Assembly: GCA_012729055.1 (NCBI GenBank)
Contig: JAAYDW010000093.1
Coordinates: forward strand, 1-36,721
Length of the DNA stretch: 36,721 bases
Source: Deltaproteobacteria bacterium
Lineage (GTDB): Bacteria; Desulfobacterota; Syntrophia; Syntrophales; Smithellaceae
Reading direction: 5' to 3'
A model generated the notes under the pieces. That model was given only the letters and a program-made list of their open reading frames with translations, searched no databases and was not told where the DNA came from. The stretch's first letter is position 1, and every line of letters begins with the position of its first letter. Position numbers and translations under genes: made by a program. This document shows positions 1-8,412 of this stretch, one piece after another.

Positions 1-112
1 AGCCGAATCCCAGGCAGCCTACGATCGCCATGACAAAACCCACGGGAAGCCGCAGAAACATCAGAATTATCAAAACGGCAAAACCGATTAAACCGGTCGT
101 GGTCGGGGTCAT
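1..112 (-). CDS. dctM: TRAP transporter large permease DctM (N-terminal fragment)
   Basis: Only the first 37 codons are in the window; the gene runs off the left edge. The start ATG lies at 112-110 on the minus strand and overlaps the dctQ stop in an ATGA arrangement, showing translational coupling. The visible residues form a hydrophobic helix followed by the LRLPVGF...G stretch typical of the N-terminus of DctM-type large permeases. DctM is the 12-13-helix channel subunit of tripartite ATP-independent transporters; it moves a solute (usually a carboxylate) with Na+ using substrate delivered by the periplasmic DctP. Identification rests on this short match plus its position after dctP and dctQ. 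Confidence 0.85.
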   Translation of the reverse strand, partial: MTPTTTGLIGFAVLIILMFLRLPVGFVMAIVGCLGFG

Positions 113-594
113 CCTTGAATCGTCCTTAACAGGGATTTGATAAAATCCGCGATCAGTAACAGGCACAGCAGGGCGCAGCCGGCCGCAATGCCGAAAATAA
201 ACGGGTAAGGCGGCAGTTGGAGCGTCAGGGACACTTCGCCGCTTTTCCGAATGTCCAGCGCATAGATTAAAGCCTGATGTGCAATCAGGCCGAACAGCAG
301 CGCTCCCAGCAGGTTGCCGAACGCGTCAATCGCCAGCTGCGTGCGTTGCGGCAGCCTTTCCACCAGGAGCTCCACGGCGATGTGGCCTTTTTCCATGGAC
401 GTGAAAGCCAGCGCAAAGGCGACGACCACCGTCCCCAGAAACCCCACCAGTTCGTAAGTGCCGGGAATGGGCCTGCCGAACAGGCGCAAAACGACATCGG
501 CCGTGGACAGGAGCATCATGATGATCACGGCGACGCAGGCCAGGAGATTAAACCCCCGGCTTGCGCGCGCCAGATATTTTGACAGGAGAATCAT
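109..594 (-). CDS. dctQ: TRAP transporter small permease DctQ
   Basis: A 161-residue inner-membrane protein, normal length for DctQ. Four hydrophobic segments are visible (about residues 17-37, 50-68, 90-110 and 130-150), the usual four-helix layout. The loop after helix two has the family-like pattern FTSMEKGHIAVELLVERLP. DctQ pairs with the large permease DctM in the cytoplasmic membrane. The gene lies 16 bp downstream of dctP and overlaps dctM by 4 bp, so the three are one operon read right to left. The substrate cannot be read from this subunit. Confidence 0.9.
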   Translation of the reverse strand: MILLSKYLARASRGFNLLACVAVIIMMLLSTADVVLRLFGRPIPGTYELVGFLGTVVVAFALAFTSMEKGHIAVELLVERLPQRTQLAIDAFGNLLGALLFGLIAHQALIYALDIRKSGEVSLTLQLPPYPFIFGIAAGCALLCLLLIADFIKSLLRTIQG

Positions 595-610
595 GCTGGA
601 AGCCAGCCTC

Positions 611-1642
611 CTATTTCTTGGCCTTGGAATGCTTCTTGATCAAAGCCTTGACCTCGGCCACGGCCTGTTTGCCGGGCAGGCCCTTGCTTTCCATGTGTTT
701 GACATAACCGTCGGCCACCGGTTTTACGGCGGCTGCCCATTTGGCTTGTTCCGCTTCGGAGAGCTTAATCACCTTGTTTCCCAGTTCGGCGGAATATTTA
801 TAGCCTTCCACGTCCGCCTCGTCCCAGGCTTTGCCGGCCACCGCGATCCATTCCTCACTGACATCGTCGAACGCTTTCTGTACGTCTTTGGGCAGAGACT
901 CCCATTTCTTCTTGTTCATGACGACAAACATTGCGGTGGTGTAACCGATGTTGGTGCAGTCGGTGGTGTACTTGATGACCTGCGCCTGCTTCCAGCCCTT
1001 CAGGGTTTCCATGGGCGCCAGCGTGCCCTGGACAACGCCCTTCTGCAGCGCTTCATACGTTCCGCCCTGGGGCATGGCCACGGAAACGCCGCCCAGGTTT
1101 TCCACGATTTTCGCGGAGAGCCCCGTGGAGCGGATTTTCATCCCCTTGAGATCGGCCATGCTGCTGACGGGTTTCTGGGTATGCAGGAGGCCGGGACCGT
1201 GGGCATGCAAATAGAGTACCTTGACCTGGGACAATTCCCGGGGCTTCATCTTTTTGTAAAAGTCGTTGGCGACCAGCGTCGCCACCATGCCGCTGGGGTA
1301 TCCCATCGGCAGATCGAGCGCTTCCAGAAGCGGCAGACGGCCGCGGGTATAGGCGAAGCAGGACATGCCGATGTCGGAAATGCCCTTCTCCACGCCGTCG
1401 AAACACTGGTCGGCCGGCGTCAGCGAGCCGCCCGCAAAGATGTTGATGCGGACTTTTCCGGCGGTGCGCTTTTCGATTTCCTTGGCCCAGGCTTCGCCCG
1501 CTTTGGCCTGCGCATGCGTGGACGGGAAAAAGATGCTGTAGGTCAGCGTAGTCTGCGCCTGCGCGCCGGCGACGCCCCATGTCCAGAGAAGCGCGGACAA
1601 GATAAATATCTGTAATGTAACAGAAAATATTCTTCTTTTCAT
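611..1642 (-). CDS. dctP: TRAP transporter substrate-binding protein DctP
   Basis: A 343-residue protein with a clear Sec signal peptide (basic MKRR, hydrophobic core, cleavage near GAQAQ around residue 30) followed by the DctP-family fold. Family marks include the early TYSIFFPSTHAQAKAGEAWAKEI region, GKVRINIFAGGSL, and the LKGMKIRSTG stretch around the ligand arginine typical of these periplasmic binding proteins. It captures an organic anion in the periplasm and hands it to DctQM. It is the first gene of the operon; a strong ribosome site (GGGGGAGG, minus strand) sits just upstream of the ATG. Which carboxylate it binds cannot be told from sequence alone. Confidence 0.92.
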   Translation of the reverse strand: MKRRIFSVTLQIFILSALLWTWGVAGAQAQTTLTYSIFFPSTHAQAKAGEAWAKEIEKRTAGKVRINIFAGGSLTPADQCFDGVEKGISDIGMSCFAYTRGRLPLLEALDLPMGYPSGMVATLVANDFYKKMKPRELSQVKVLYLHAHGPGLLHTQKPVSSMADLKGMKIRSTGLSAKIVENLGGVSVAMPQGGTYEALQKGVVQGTLAPMETLKGWKQAQVIKYTTDCTNIGYTTAMFVVMNKKKWESLPKDVQKAFDDVSEEWIAVAGKAWDEADVEGYKYSAELGNKVIKLSEAEQAKWAAAVKPVADGYVKHMESKGLPGKQAVAEVKALIKKHSKAKK

Positions 1643-1730
1643 TTGGTCTATTCCTCCCCCTTTTTTGTTAAAAAAGAAACAAAACGTGTTGTTTTGGATT
1701 GTTCGGTCAGCTTTTACTGTTTTGGGATAA

Positions 1731-1764
1731 GCCTGCTTACCTGATCAAGCACGGGCAAGCAGGC
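1731..1764. repeat. Inverted repeat upstream of dctP
   Basis: GCCTGCTTACC (1731-1741) and its near-perfect inverse ending in AAGCAGGC (to 1764) flank a 12-base spacer. There is no T-run on either side, so it is not a standard terminator. It lies about 90 bp upstream of dctP and downstream of the 1915-2205 gene. It could be an operator for the TRAP operon or a mRNA end structure of the small gene. Confidence 0.4.
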
Positions 1765-1914
1765 ATCAATACATATAGATGCAGTCGGGCGAGAATATAT
1801 TTGTGGAAAAACAAAAATTATGCATGCCGTTATCCATAAAGGTCCGTGTGGCTCATATGTGATTTAAACGGCCCTGTCAAGATGTATTTGCAAGACGCGT
1901 TTGTTGGTGAAGCC

Positions 1915-2205
1915 TTATCTTTTTTCGTCTCTGAGTTTATCCAGTTCTTCCCGGTACCGCTCCGCTTCCGCTTTGGCCGATTCGATTTCTTCCTTGGCTT
2001 TTTCCAATTCTTCATCCTGGCGTCTGCGCTCTTCCCGGATTTTTTCCTGGACCTCGTCGAAGCCGACATAAACCGCAAGCGCGCCGCCCAGAAGCAGGAA
2101 AATCGGCAAAGCGCCCCGGATGATGGCCAGGAAATCAGACCACCAGAAGATCAGACTGATCAGTCCCAATACAGCGGCGATTCCCCCACCCGTGAGCAAC
2201 GACAT
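1915..2205 (-). CDS. Small membrane protein with coiled-coil tail, function unknown
   Basis: A 96-residue protein I do not recognise. Residues 6-24 and 29-48 are hydrophobic and likely form a membrane hairpin. Residues 50-96 are almost entirely E, K, R, A, D and Q with heptad-like spacing, so they likely form a cytoplasmic coiled coil. A good ribosome site (GGAGG, minus strand, near 2216-2220) precedes the ATG, which supports a real gene. It lies between the TRAP operon, with which it shares strand, and the divergent his run, with no close partner. No function is proposed. Confidence 0.65.
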   Translation of the reverse strand: MSLLTGGGIAAVLGLISLIFWWSDFLAIIRGALPIFLLLGGALAVYVGFDEVQEKIREERRRQDEELEKAKEEIESAKAEAERYREELDKLRDEKR

Positions 2206-2323
2206 TGTTCAAATCCTCCGGAGCGATAGCGTCAAAACCGGTTTAATTTATGATAGCGTTTTTTATCATGAATGGTATAGTTAGGCAAGATGGAAATAGA
2301 GGATTATTCAGATAAAATATTGC

Positions 2324-2351
2324 TTGATTTAATGGAATGCATCAATTAAAT
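2324..2351 (+). promoter_or_regulatory. Candidate sigma70 promoter of the his-dnaG-rpoD run
   Basis: TTGATT (2324-2329) and TTAAAT (2346-2351) are separated by 16 bp in an AT-rich stretch, about 50 bp before hisI. The match is moderate. A strong ribosome site AAGGTGGTGA (2381-2390) follows, 9 bp before the hisI ATG. Confidence 0.35.
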
Positions 2352-2399
2352 AACAAAGTTTCTAAGTGTTCTGTAAAAATAAGGTGGTGAAGAAAAAAG

Positions 2400-2774
2400 A
2401 TGATTGAACCGAATTTTAAGAAGACCGACGGTCTCGTTCCGGCCATTGTTCAGGATGCCGAAACGAAAGAAGTGCTGATGCTCGCCTACATGAACAAGGA
2501 GTCCTGGGAAGCGACGCTGCAATCCGGGAAGGCCACTTTCTGGAGTCGTTCAAGGCAAAAGCTGTGGCTGAAGGGCGAAAGCTCCGGCCACGTTCAGATG
2601 GTAAAGAATATTTTTATCGATTGCGATGAGGATACGGTGCTGCTGCAGGTTGAACAACTGGGCGGCGCCGCCTGCCATACGGGGTACCGGTCCTGTTTCT
2701 ACCGGAAACTGGAAGGCGGCGACGTTGTCATCGTGGGAGAAAAGGTTTTTGATCCGAAGGAAGTGTATAAATGA
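2400..2774 (+). CDS. hisI: Phosphoribosyl-AMP cyclohydrolase HisI
   Basis: A 124-residue single-domain HisI that opens the adenine ring of phosphoribosyl-AMP in the third step of histidine synthesis. Family signatures are all visible: [14 protein letters not shown] near residue 29, the [18 protein letters not shown] block, the DCDEDTVLL metal-binding aspartates near residues 75-79, and the zinc cysteine in the [14 protein letters not shown] motif near residue 93. There is no HisE (pyrophosphohydrolase) extension, so HisE must be encoded elsewhere. The start ATG at 2400 has a strong ribosome site. The stop overlaps the hisG start (ATGA), indicating coupled translation. It is the first gene of the run, whereas hisI is often last in his operons. 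Confidence 0.96.
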   Translation: MIEPNFKKTDGLVPAIVQDAETKEVLMLAYMNKESWEATLQSGKATFWSRSRQKLWLKGESSGHVQMVKNIFIDCDEDTVLLQVEQLGGAACHTGYRSCFYRKLEGGDVVIVGEKVFDPKEVYK

Positions 2775-3643
2775 ATGTTTTGAAACTGGGGATTCCCAAG
2801 GGGAGTCTGGAAAATAATACGGTTGATTTGTTCAAGAAAGCCGGCTGGCGGATCACGTACGACAGCCGGAGCTACTTTCCCGATATTGACGATCCTGAGC
2901 TTAACTGCGCGCTGGTGCGGGCGCAGGAAATGTCCCGCTATATCGAAGACGGCCATCTGGACCTGGGATTGACCGGCATCGACTGGATTCTGGAAAACAA
3001 TTCCGACGTCGTGGCCGTGCAGGATCTGGTCTACTCCAAGGTGTCCACGCGGCAGGCGCGCTGGGTACTGGTGGTGCGGGACGATTCTCCGATCCGCTCG
3101 ATCGAGGACATGGAGGGCAAGCACATTTCAACGGAGCTCGTGCAGTTCACAAGACGATACTTCGCCGAAAAAAATATCAAGGTCAGCGTGGAGTTTTCCT
3201 GGGGCGCGACGGAGGCAAAGGTCGTCGACGGCCTGGTGGACGCAGTCGTGGAAGTCACGGAAACGGGTTCCACCATCCGGGCCAACAAGCTCCGGATCGT
3301 GCACGAACTGATGAAGACCAACACGCAGCTCATCGCCAACCGCGACGCGTGGAACGATCCGTGGAAACGCCGGAAAATCGAACAGATCCGGACGCTGCTG
3401 ACCGGATCGCTTTTGGCGATGGGCAAAGTCGGCTTGAAGCTTAACGTGTCCAAGGCAAACCTCGATAAGGTGATGGGTCTTTTGCCGTCGTTGAAGGCGC
3501 CGACCATTTCCACCCTTTATTACGATGAATGGTTTGCCATTGAATCCGTCATCGACACGGGCGTCGTCAGGGATATTATTCCCCGGCTGCTGGAGGCCGG
3601 AGCGGAGGGCATCATCGAATATCCGCTTAATAAAGTCATTTGA
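2771..3643 (+). CDS. hisG: ATP phosphoribosyltransferase HisG (long form)
   Basis: The 290-residue length marks this as the long HisG form, with a C-terminal ACT-like regulatory domain and no need for HisZ. It condenses ATP and PRPP, the first committed step of histidine synthesis, and is normally feedback-inhibited by histidine through that domain. Visible marks are the N-terminal [10 protein letters not shown], the [13 protein letters not shown] block near residue 62, the PRPP-binding region [22 protein letters not shown] around residues 152-173, and a C-terminal part from about residue 210 ending [14 protein letters not shown]. It overlaps hisI by 4 bp at the start. Confidence 0.96.
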   Translation: MNVLKLGIPKGSLENNTVDLFKKAGWRITYDSRSYFPDIDDPELNCALVRAQEMSRYIEDGHLDLGLTGIDWILENNSDVVAVQDLVYSKVSTRQARWVLVVRDDSPIRSIEDMEGKHISTELVQFTRRYFAEKNIKVSVEFSWGATEAKVVDGLVDAVVEVTETGSTIRANKLRIVHELMKTNTQLIANRDAWNDPWKRRKIEQIRTLLTGSLLAMGKVGLKLNVSKANLDKVMGLLPSLKAPTISTLYYDEWFAIESVIDTGVVRDIIPRLLEAGAEGIIEYPLNKVI

Positions 3644-3657
3644 ACCGGAGGTCGGAG

Positions 3658-4245
3658 ATGACCAGAAAAGCGAGGATCGTCCGTAAGACGACGGAGACGG
3701 ATGTTGCGCTGGAAATCGACTTGGACGAATCCGCCGGCAGCAGGATCGACACAACCATTCCCTTCCTGAATCACATGCTGGACCTGTTCGTCCGTCACGG
3801 GCAGTTCAAGCTCGTAGTGAAGAGCGCCGGTGATACGGACATCGACGACCATCACCTGGTGGAGGATCTGGGCATCTGCCTGGGACGCGCGGTGGGAGAG
3901 GCGCTCGGCAAAAAAACGGGCGTCAACCGCTACGGATCCGCGTCCGTGCCGATGGATGAGTCTCTCTGCCGCGTGGATATCGATGTTTCCGGCCGGCCCT
4001 ACCTCATTTACAACGTGCGCTACGAACGGCGGAAAATCGGCGGGTTCGATCCGTCGCTGGTGAAGGAATTTTTCAAGGCCTTCACTGATCACAGCGGCAT
4101 TACCCTGCACATCAATCTGGCCTACGGTAGCAACAGCCATCACATTATCGAAGCCGTTTTCAAGGCCTTTGCCCGGGCGCTGAGACAGGCGGTGACGGTG
4201 AACCCGGACATTACGGGCGTGTTGTCGACGAAGGGGACGCTTTAA
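3658..4245 (+). CDS. hisB: Imidazoleglycerol-phosphate dehydratase HisB
   Basis: A monofunctional dehydratase of 195 residues, the sixth pathway step, converting imidazoleglycerol phosphate to imidazole acetol phosphate. Metal-binding histidine motifs are present: FLNHMLDLFVRHG near residue 38, DIDDHHLVEDLGI near residue 60, and SNSHHIIEAVFKAFARAL near residue 156. I choose ATG 3658 because GGAGG (3647-3651) sits 6 bp before it. An in-frame TTG at 3640 would overlap the hisG stop and has no ribosome site of its own. There is no fused histidinol phosphatase domain, unlike E. coli HisB. It follows hisG by 14 bp. Confidence 0.95.
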   Translation: MTRKARIVRKTTETDVALEIDLDESAGSRIDTTIPFLNHMLDLFVRHGQFKLVVKSAGDTDIDDHHLVEDLGICLGRAVGEALGKKTGVNRYGSASVPMDESLCRVDIDVSGRPYLIYNVRYERRKIGGFDPSLVKEFFKAFTDHSGITLHINLAYGSNSHHIIEAVFKAFARALRQAVTVNPDITGVLSTKGTL

Positions 4246-4259
4246 AAGGCGGTGGATTC

Positions 4260-4940
4260 ATGTTCAAACATTTGCGGATCCAAAGCATAGCGGTTGCATT
4301 CCTCGTTCTGGTTGGCCTGGCCTGGTCGCCTGTCCGGTTGGCGGCCGCAGAGAAAACGACGCCGGCCGGGGCGCTCAAGCGCGTGGCGGTGATTCCTTTT
4401 CAGGTCGTGAGCCCTCAGGACGGATCGTCAACCGTGCGCTGCCCGGTTTGCAGCAGTGTCAATGCCGCCGGAAAAGTTGTTTCCGGAGCCGAACGGATTG
4501 TTCAGGAGCTTTTTACCGACAAGCTTGCGGGGCTGAAAAACGTCGAGGTGCTTCCTTACGAGGAAACCGCCGCGGTTTACAGGAGAGTATCGACGGACCG
4601 TTTCAAGCAGTCCCTGTCCCAGATAATCCGACAGGTCGGCCAGGAAATGCAGGCGGACATTCTCGCCGTCGGTTTCGTGTACCGGTATGTCGAACGGGTG
4701 GGCTACGACTATTCCGCCGAGCACCCTGCCTCAGTCGCCTTTGAAATTCACCTGATTTCGGTGCGGGATGGCAAGAGCCTCTGGCGCGGTATTTTCGATC
4801 AGACGCAAAAATCGCTGATGGAAGATGTCCTGCAGGCGTCGTCCTTTTTTCGGGGCGGCGCGAAATGGGTGAAAGCGCGAGAACTGACGCGACTGGGCAT
4901 TGACGATGCTTTCAAGACGTTTTCCGGATTCGAACCCTGA
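4260..4940 (+). CDS. Exported protein of unknown function inside the his run
   Basis: A 226-residue protein with a signal peptide (hydrophobic residues about 9-22, likely cleavage after LAAA near residue 30) and no lipobox cysteine. The mature start LKRVAVIPFQVV, then a nucleotide-like beta/alpha layout with ADILAVGFVYRY and SLWRGIFDQ, resembles the CsgG/LpoB/TolB-N kind of periplasmic fold; that is a loose resemblance only. A CPVC pair at residues 61-64 could be redox-active or bind metal after export. It starts 14 bp after hisB and lies before hisA, where hisH stands in many his operons. It is clearly not HisH: no glutamine amidotransferase motif is present. Confidence 0.8.
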   Translation: MFKHLRIQSIAVAFLVLVGLAWSPVRLAAAEKTTPAGALKRVAVIPFQVVSPQDGSSTVRCPVCSSVNAAGKVVSGAERIVQELFTDKLAGLKNVEVLPYEETAAVYRRVSTDRFKQSLSQIIRQVGQEMQADILAVGFVYRYVERVGYDYSAEHPASVAFEIHLISVRDGKSLWRGIFDQTQKSLMEDVLQASSFFRGGAKWVKARELTRLGIDDAFKTFSGFEP

Positions 4941-5014
4941 CTTTTTATACGGCAGGGCATTGTTCGACATCCGGGACTGGTATGTCCGGGCGGAATTCAT
5001 AAAGGAGTTTGACG

Positions 5015-5767
5015 GTGATCATCATTCCGGCGGTGGATATTAAAAACGGTCAATGCGTCCGTCTGGCGCAGGGCGACTTTACCCGGGTGACGGTTTACGC
5101 CGAAAATCCGGCGGACATGGCCCGCCTCTGGGCGCAAAAAGGCGCCCAGAGGATTCACCTTGTCGATCTGGACGGATCGGTGGCGGGGAAACCGCAAAAC
5201 GGCCCGGCCATTCTCGAGATCGCCAGGTCCGTGACCGTGCCGGTCGAAGTCGGCGGCGGCATCCGGACGATGGAGACCATTGATTATTACTTGGAAAACG
5301 GCGTGGCGAGCGTTATCCTGGGCACCGCGGCCATTCAGGATGAAGACTTCGTTAAAACGGCCGCGCGCAGACATGCCGGAAAAATTATTCTGGGAATCGA
5401 CGCGCTGGGAGGCCGGGTGGCCGTGCGGGGCTGGACGGAGCAGACCGCTCAACAGGCGGTCGCGCTGGCCCGACGCTACGAAAACTGCGGCATCCAGGCG
5501 ATCGTTTACACCGATATTCAGCGCGACGGCATGGAAACGGGCGTCAATGTCGAGCAGACGCGGGCGCTGGCGAAGTCCGTTTCCATTCCGGTCATCGCTT
5601 CCGGCGGCGTGGCGAGCCTGGCGGACATTGACGCGCTTGTGGCCGTCCGTGATTGTTCTTTTTTCGGCGTTATTGTCGGCCGTGCGCTGTACACCGGCGC
5701 GATCGCTCTTGAAGACGCCGTCGCCAAAACCCGGCAAATTCCATCTCAGCAGGAGGAAAAACGATGA
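5015..5767 (+). CDS. hisA: ProFAR isomerase HisA
   Basis: A 250-residue TIM-barrel enzyme that isomerises the aminoaldose ProFAR to the aminoketose PRFAR. Visible marks: the N-terminal IIPAVDIKNGQCVRL with the catalytic aspartate, VDLDGS near residue 50, the GGGIRT phosphate-binding loop near residue 78, and the second-half TDIQRDGMETG and IASGGV motifs. I take GTG 5015 as the start because AAAGGAG (5001-5007) lies 7 bp before it; the TTG at 5009 is only 1 bp from that site. hisF, the usual neighbour, is absent. The stop overlaps the HIT gene start by 4 bp. Confidence 0.94.
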   Translation: MIIIPAVDIKNGQCVRLAQGDFTRVTVYAENPADMARLWAQKGAQRIHLVDLDGSVAGKPQNGPAILEIARSVTVPVEVGGGIRTMETIDYYLENGVASVILGTAAIQDEDFVKTAARRHAGKIILGIDALGGRVAVRGWTEQTAQQAVALARRYENCGIQAIVYTDIQRDGMETGVNVEQTRALAKSVSIPVIASGGVASLADIDALVAVRDCSFFGVIVGRALYTGAIALEDAVAKTRQIPSQQEEKR

Positions 5768-6105
5768 CCGATTGCATTTTTTGTAAAATTATCCGCGGTG
5801 AAATTCCGTGCACAAAGGTATACGAAGACGACGCCGTGCTGGCTTTTGACGACATCCATCCGATGGCGCCCGTACATGTCGTGATCATTCCCAAAACGCA
5901 TGTGGCGACGCTGATGGATGTGGATGCGAAGGAAGGGACGATTGGACGCCTTATTGCGGCCGCTCAGGAAGTTGCCGGAATAAAAAATGTCGCCGCCAGC
6001 GGATTCCGGACGGTTGTGAACTGCAACGCCGACGGAGGGCAGGTGGTGTTTCACCTGCACATGCATCTCCTGGGCGGCAGGAAACTGGAAGATCAGATGG
6101 GATAA
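5764..6105 (+). CDS. HIT family nucleotide hydrolase (HINT/PKCI type)
   Basis: A 113-residue protein with the full HIT fold. The catalytic triad motif HLHMHLLGG has histidines at 97, 99 and 101. The N-terminus CIFCKIIRGEIPC carries the C4/C7 pair found in the zinc-binding HINT branch, and IIPKTHVATL supplies the usual fourth ligand region. HINT enzymes hydrolyse AMP-linked phosphoramidates such as adenylyl-lysine; the in vivo role is usually unclear. It overlaps hisA by 4 bp, so is translated with it. HIT genes at the end of his operons are a known arrangement. Confidence 0.93.
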   Translation: MTDCIFCKIIRGEIPCTKVYEDDAVLAFDDIHPMAPVHVVIIPKTHVATLMDVDAKEGTIGRLIAAAQEVAGIKNVAASGFRTVVNCNADGGQVVFHLHMHLLGGRKLEDQMG

Positions 6106-6120
6106 ACAGAGGTAGAAAAA

Positions 6121-6567
6121 ATGGACGTAAACGCAAAATTGAACGAACAGATGGTGACGGCGGCCAAGGCCAAAGACAAAATCCGCCTGTCCACCGTCCG
6201 GATGCTGAAGACTGCGCTGCACAACAAGGAAATCGACCTGCTGCGGCCGCTCAACGAGACGGAAACCATGCAGATTCTGTCGGGGCTGGTGAAGCAGAGG
6301 AAAGACTCCATTGAGCAGTTCGCCAAAGGCGGCCGCCAGGATCTGGTGGAAAAAGAGGAAGCGGAACTGAAGATTCTGCAGGAATTTATGCCGGCGCAGA
6401 TGTCCGACGACGACGTGGAAGCGCTCATCAGAAAAATCATTGCCGATCTCGGCGCGACATCCGCAAAAGATATGGGCAAGGTCATGAAAGTTCTGATGCC
6501 TCAGATCACCGGCAAGGCGGATGGAAAAGCGGCCGGGGAAAAAGTGAAAGCGCTTCTTTCTCAGTAG
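6121..6567 (+). CDS. yqeY: GatB/YqeY domain protein
   Basis: A 148-residue stand-alone YqeY protein. The helical N-terminal half (residues 1-90) has the LSTVRMLKTALHNKEID and GLVKQRKDSIEQFAKGGRQDLVEKEEAEL blocks. The C-terminal half has LQEFMPAQMSDDDVEALI and AKDMGKVMKVLMPQITGKADGK, as in the C-terminal tail of the amidotransferase GatB. The family is thought to help tRNA-dependent amidation or bind tRNA, but its role is not firmly known. It sits 15 bp after the HIT gene and just before dnaG, a conserved position in many bacteria. Confidence 0.93.
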   Translation: MDVNAKLNEQMVTAAKAKDKIRLSTVRMLKTALHNKEIDLLRPLNETETMQILSGLVKQRKDSIEQFAKGGRQDLVEKEEAELKILQEFMPAQMSDDDVEALIRKIIADLGATSAKDMGKVMKVLMPQITGKADGKAAGEKVKALLSQ

Positions 6568-6624
6568 ACCGGTTCGAAAAAAACCGTCGGACCGGCAGCA
6601 GAAAAGCGGGCAAGGCGATCATTC

Positions 6625-8385
6625 GTGCGTTTTGACGACAGCAAGATTGAAGAGATTAAAAGCAGGGTGGACATTGTCGAGCTTGCCTCCGAATACCTGA
6701 CTTTGAGGAAGGCGGGCCGGAATTACGTGGGGCTCTGCCCTTTTCATCAGGAAAAAACACCGTCCTTCACCGTCAATCGCGAAAAGCAGATGTTTTACTG
6801 TTTCGGCTGCGGCGAAGGCGGAAACGCCATCACGCTTCTGATGAAGATCGCCGACAAGAGCTTTCCCGAAGCCATCAAGCTTCTGGCGGAGAAAACGGGG
6901 GTTCTGCTGCCGGCGCGGACATTCGGCAGCGACGGGGCCGGGAAGGATTCGCTGCACGACGACATCGTACATCTCAATCTAAGAGCCGCGCAGCACTTTG
7001 CGCGCCAGTTGTCTTCCCCCGCCGGAAAAATTGCCCGGGACTATCTTCAAAAAAGAGCGGTGACCGAGGAAACGGTCCGGGAGTTCCGCCTCGGGTATGT
7101 GCCGGACGACTGGCGTTCATTGACGGATCTGATTGAAGCGAGCGGGCTGTCCCTCAAACTGGCGGAGCAGGCCGGACTGGTGATTGCCGGCAAGGAGGGA
7201 AGCTACTACGACCGTTTCCGCGGCCGGCTGATTTTTCCGATTGAAAATATATTCGGCGAGGTAATCGCCTTCGGCGGCAGGATTTTGGGTGAAGGCGAGC
7301 CGAAGTATCTCAACTCTCCGGAATCGCCCGTCTATGTCAAGGGCAGACATTTATACGGACTGGGCAAGGCCAGACAGGCCATCCGCGAAAGCGGTTATTG
7401 CCTGCTCGTCGAGGGATATTTTGACGCGATCTCCCTGTGGAATGCGGGCGTCCGCAATGTCGTCGCCACGCTGGGCACGGCGCTCACAAGGGAACACCTG
7501 GACCTTTTGCGCCGCTACACGCAGAATGCCGTGGCGTTGTTCGACCCGGACACGGCCGGCCGCAAGGCGCTCGACCGCTCCCTGGAGCTTTTTCTGGGAG
7601 CCAACATGCACGCCCGGGCGCTGGTGCTTCCGGACGGGTACGATCCGGACGATTTTATAAAAAAATTCGGCCGGGAAAAACTCGAGGAACGGATTGCCGT
7701 TGCGCCGTCCATCAGCGATTATTATATTGATTGTGTGCTCGGCGAGGGTAAAACATTTGAAGAAAACCGCGACCTCGCGAAAACAGCCATGGAATTCGTG
7801 GGGAAAATCGGCGATGAAATAGAAAAGAACCTCTTTCTCAAGCGCATCGCCGAAAAGCTGGGCATCGACCAAACCGTGCTCAAAAGAGAGATCCACCGGA
7901 AAGGGGGAACTCCGCAGCCGAAAAACGCCGGACCCGGACGGCCGGCCGGGGTCGCCTTCCACCCCCTGGAAATGAACCTCATCCGGCTGATGCTGGATTT
8001 TCCGCGCAAGACGCTTCTGGTGGAAAGCGAAAAGGCGTTGGACTTTTTCCTGGAACCGGCGCTCAGGGAAGCAGGCGAAAAAATTGTGAAGGCTTACCGG
8101 CTGCTGGAGTATGTGGATATCAACGTCATTCTGCCTTCGGACGGAGATCGGCCGCTTCGGGAAGCGCTTAATAAATTGCGTATCGAAACGACGACCGACG
8201 AGGACAGGGTGGACCGGAATTTTTCCGATAATATCCGGAGAATCCGGGAAAGATGGTACAAGGAACAAAAGCGGCTGTTGCAGCTGCAATTGAGACAGGC
8301 GCAGGAACAGGGCGACGGAGAGCGGATCGCGGAACTGACCTGCCGGAAACAGAACTTGATCAAAGAAGAACAGGCGTTACGCTAA
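6625..8385 (+). CDS. dnaG: DNA primase DnaG
   Basis: A 586-residue bacterial primase making RNA primers at the replication fork. In order: a CHC2 zinc finger with C38, H41, C59 and C62; the primase catalytic core with a TOPRIM fold from about residue 250 (LVEGYFDA supplying the glutamate, then ALFDPDTAG supplying the DxD-like acidic pair); and a helical C-terminal domain from about residue 440 expected to bind the DnaB helicase. The start is GTG at 6625, since RFDDSKIEEIKSRVDIVEL is the normal primase N-terminus. It follows yqeY by 57 bp and precedes rpoD by 27 bp, the classic macromolecular-synthesis pairing; rpsU is not in this run. Confidence 0.97.
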   Translation: MRFDDSKIEEIKSRVDIVELASEYLTLRKAGRNYVGLCPFHQEKTPSFTVNREKQMFYCFGCGEGGNAITLLMKIADKSFPEAIKLLAEKTGVLLPARTFGSDGAGKDSLHDDIVHLNLRAAQHFARQLSSPAGKIARDYLQKRAVTEETVREFRLGYVPDDWRSLTDLIEASGLSLKLAEQAGLVIAGKEGSYYDRFRGRLIFPIENIFGEVIAFGGRILGEGEPKYLNSPESPVYVKGRHLYGLGKARQAIRESGYCLLVEGYFDAISLWNAGVRNVVATLGTALTREHLDLLRRYTQNAVALFDPDTAGRKALDRSLELFLGANMHARALVLPDGYDPDDFIKKFGREKLEERIAVAPSISDYYIDCVLGEGKTFEENRDLAKTAMEFVGKIGDEIEKNLFLKRIAEKLGIDQTVLKREIHRKGGTPQPKNAGPGRPAGVAFHPLEMNLIRLMLDFPRKTLLVESEKALDFFLEPALREAGEKIVKAYRLLEYVDINVILPSDGDRPLREALNKLRIETTTDEDRVDRNFSDNIRRIRERWYKEQKRLLQLQLRQAQEQGDGERIAELTCRKQNLIKEEQALR

Positions 8386-8412
8386 TCAATAACGAAATGT
8401 GGGGGATGCCAG

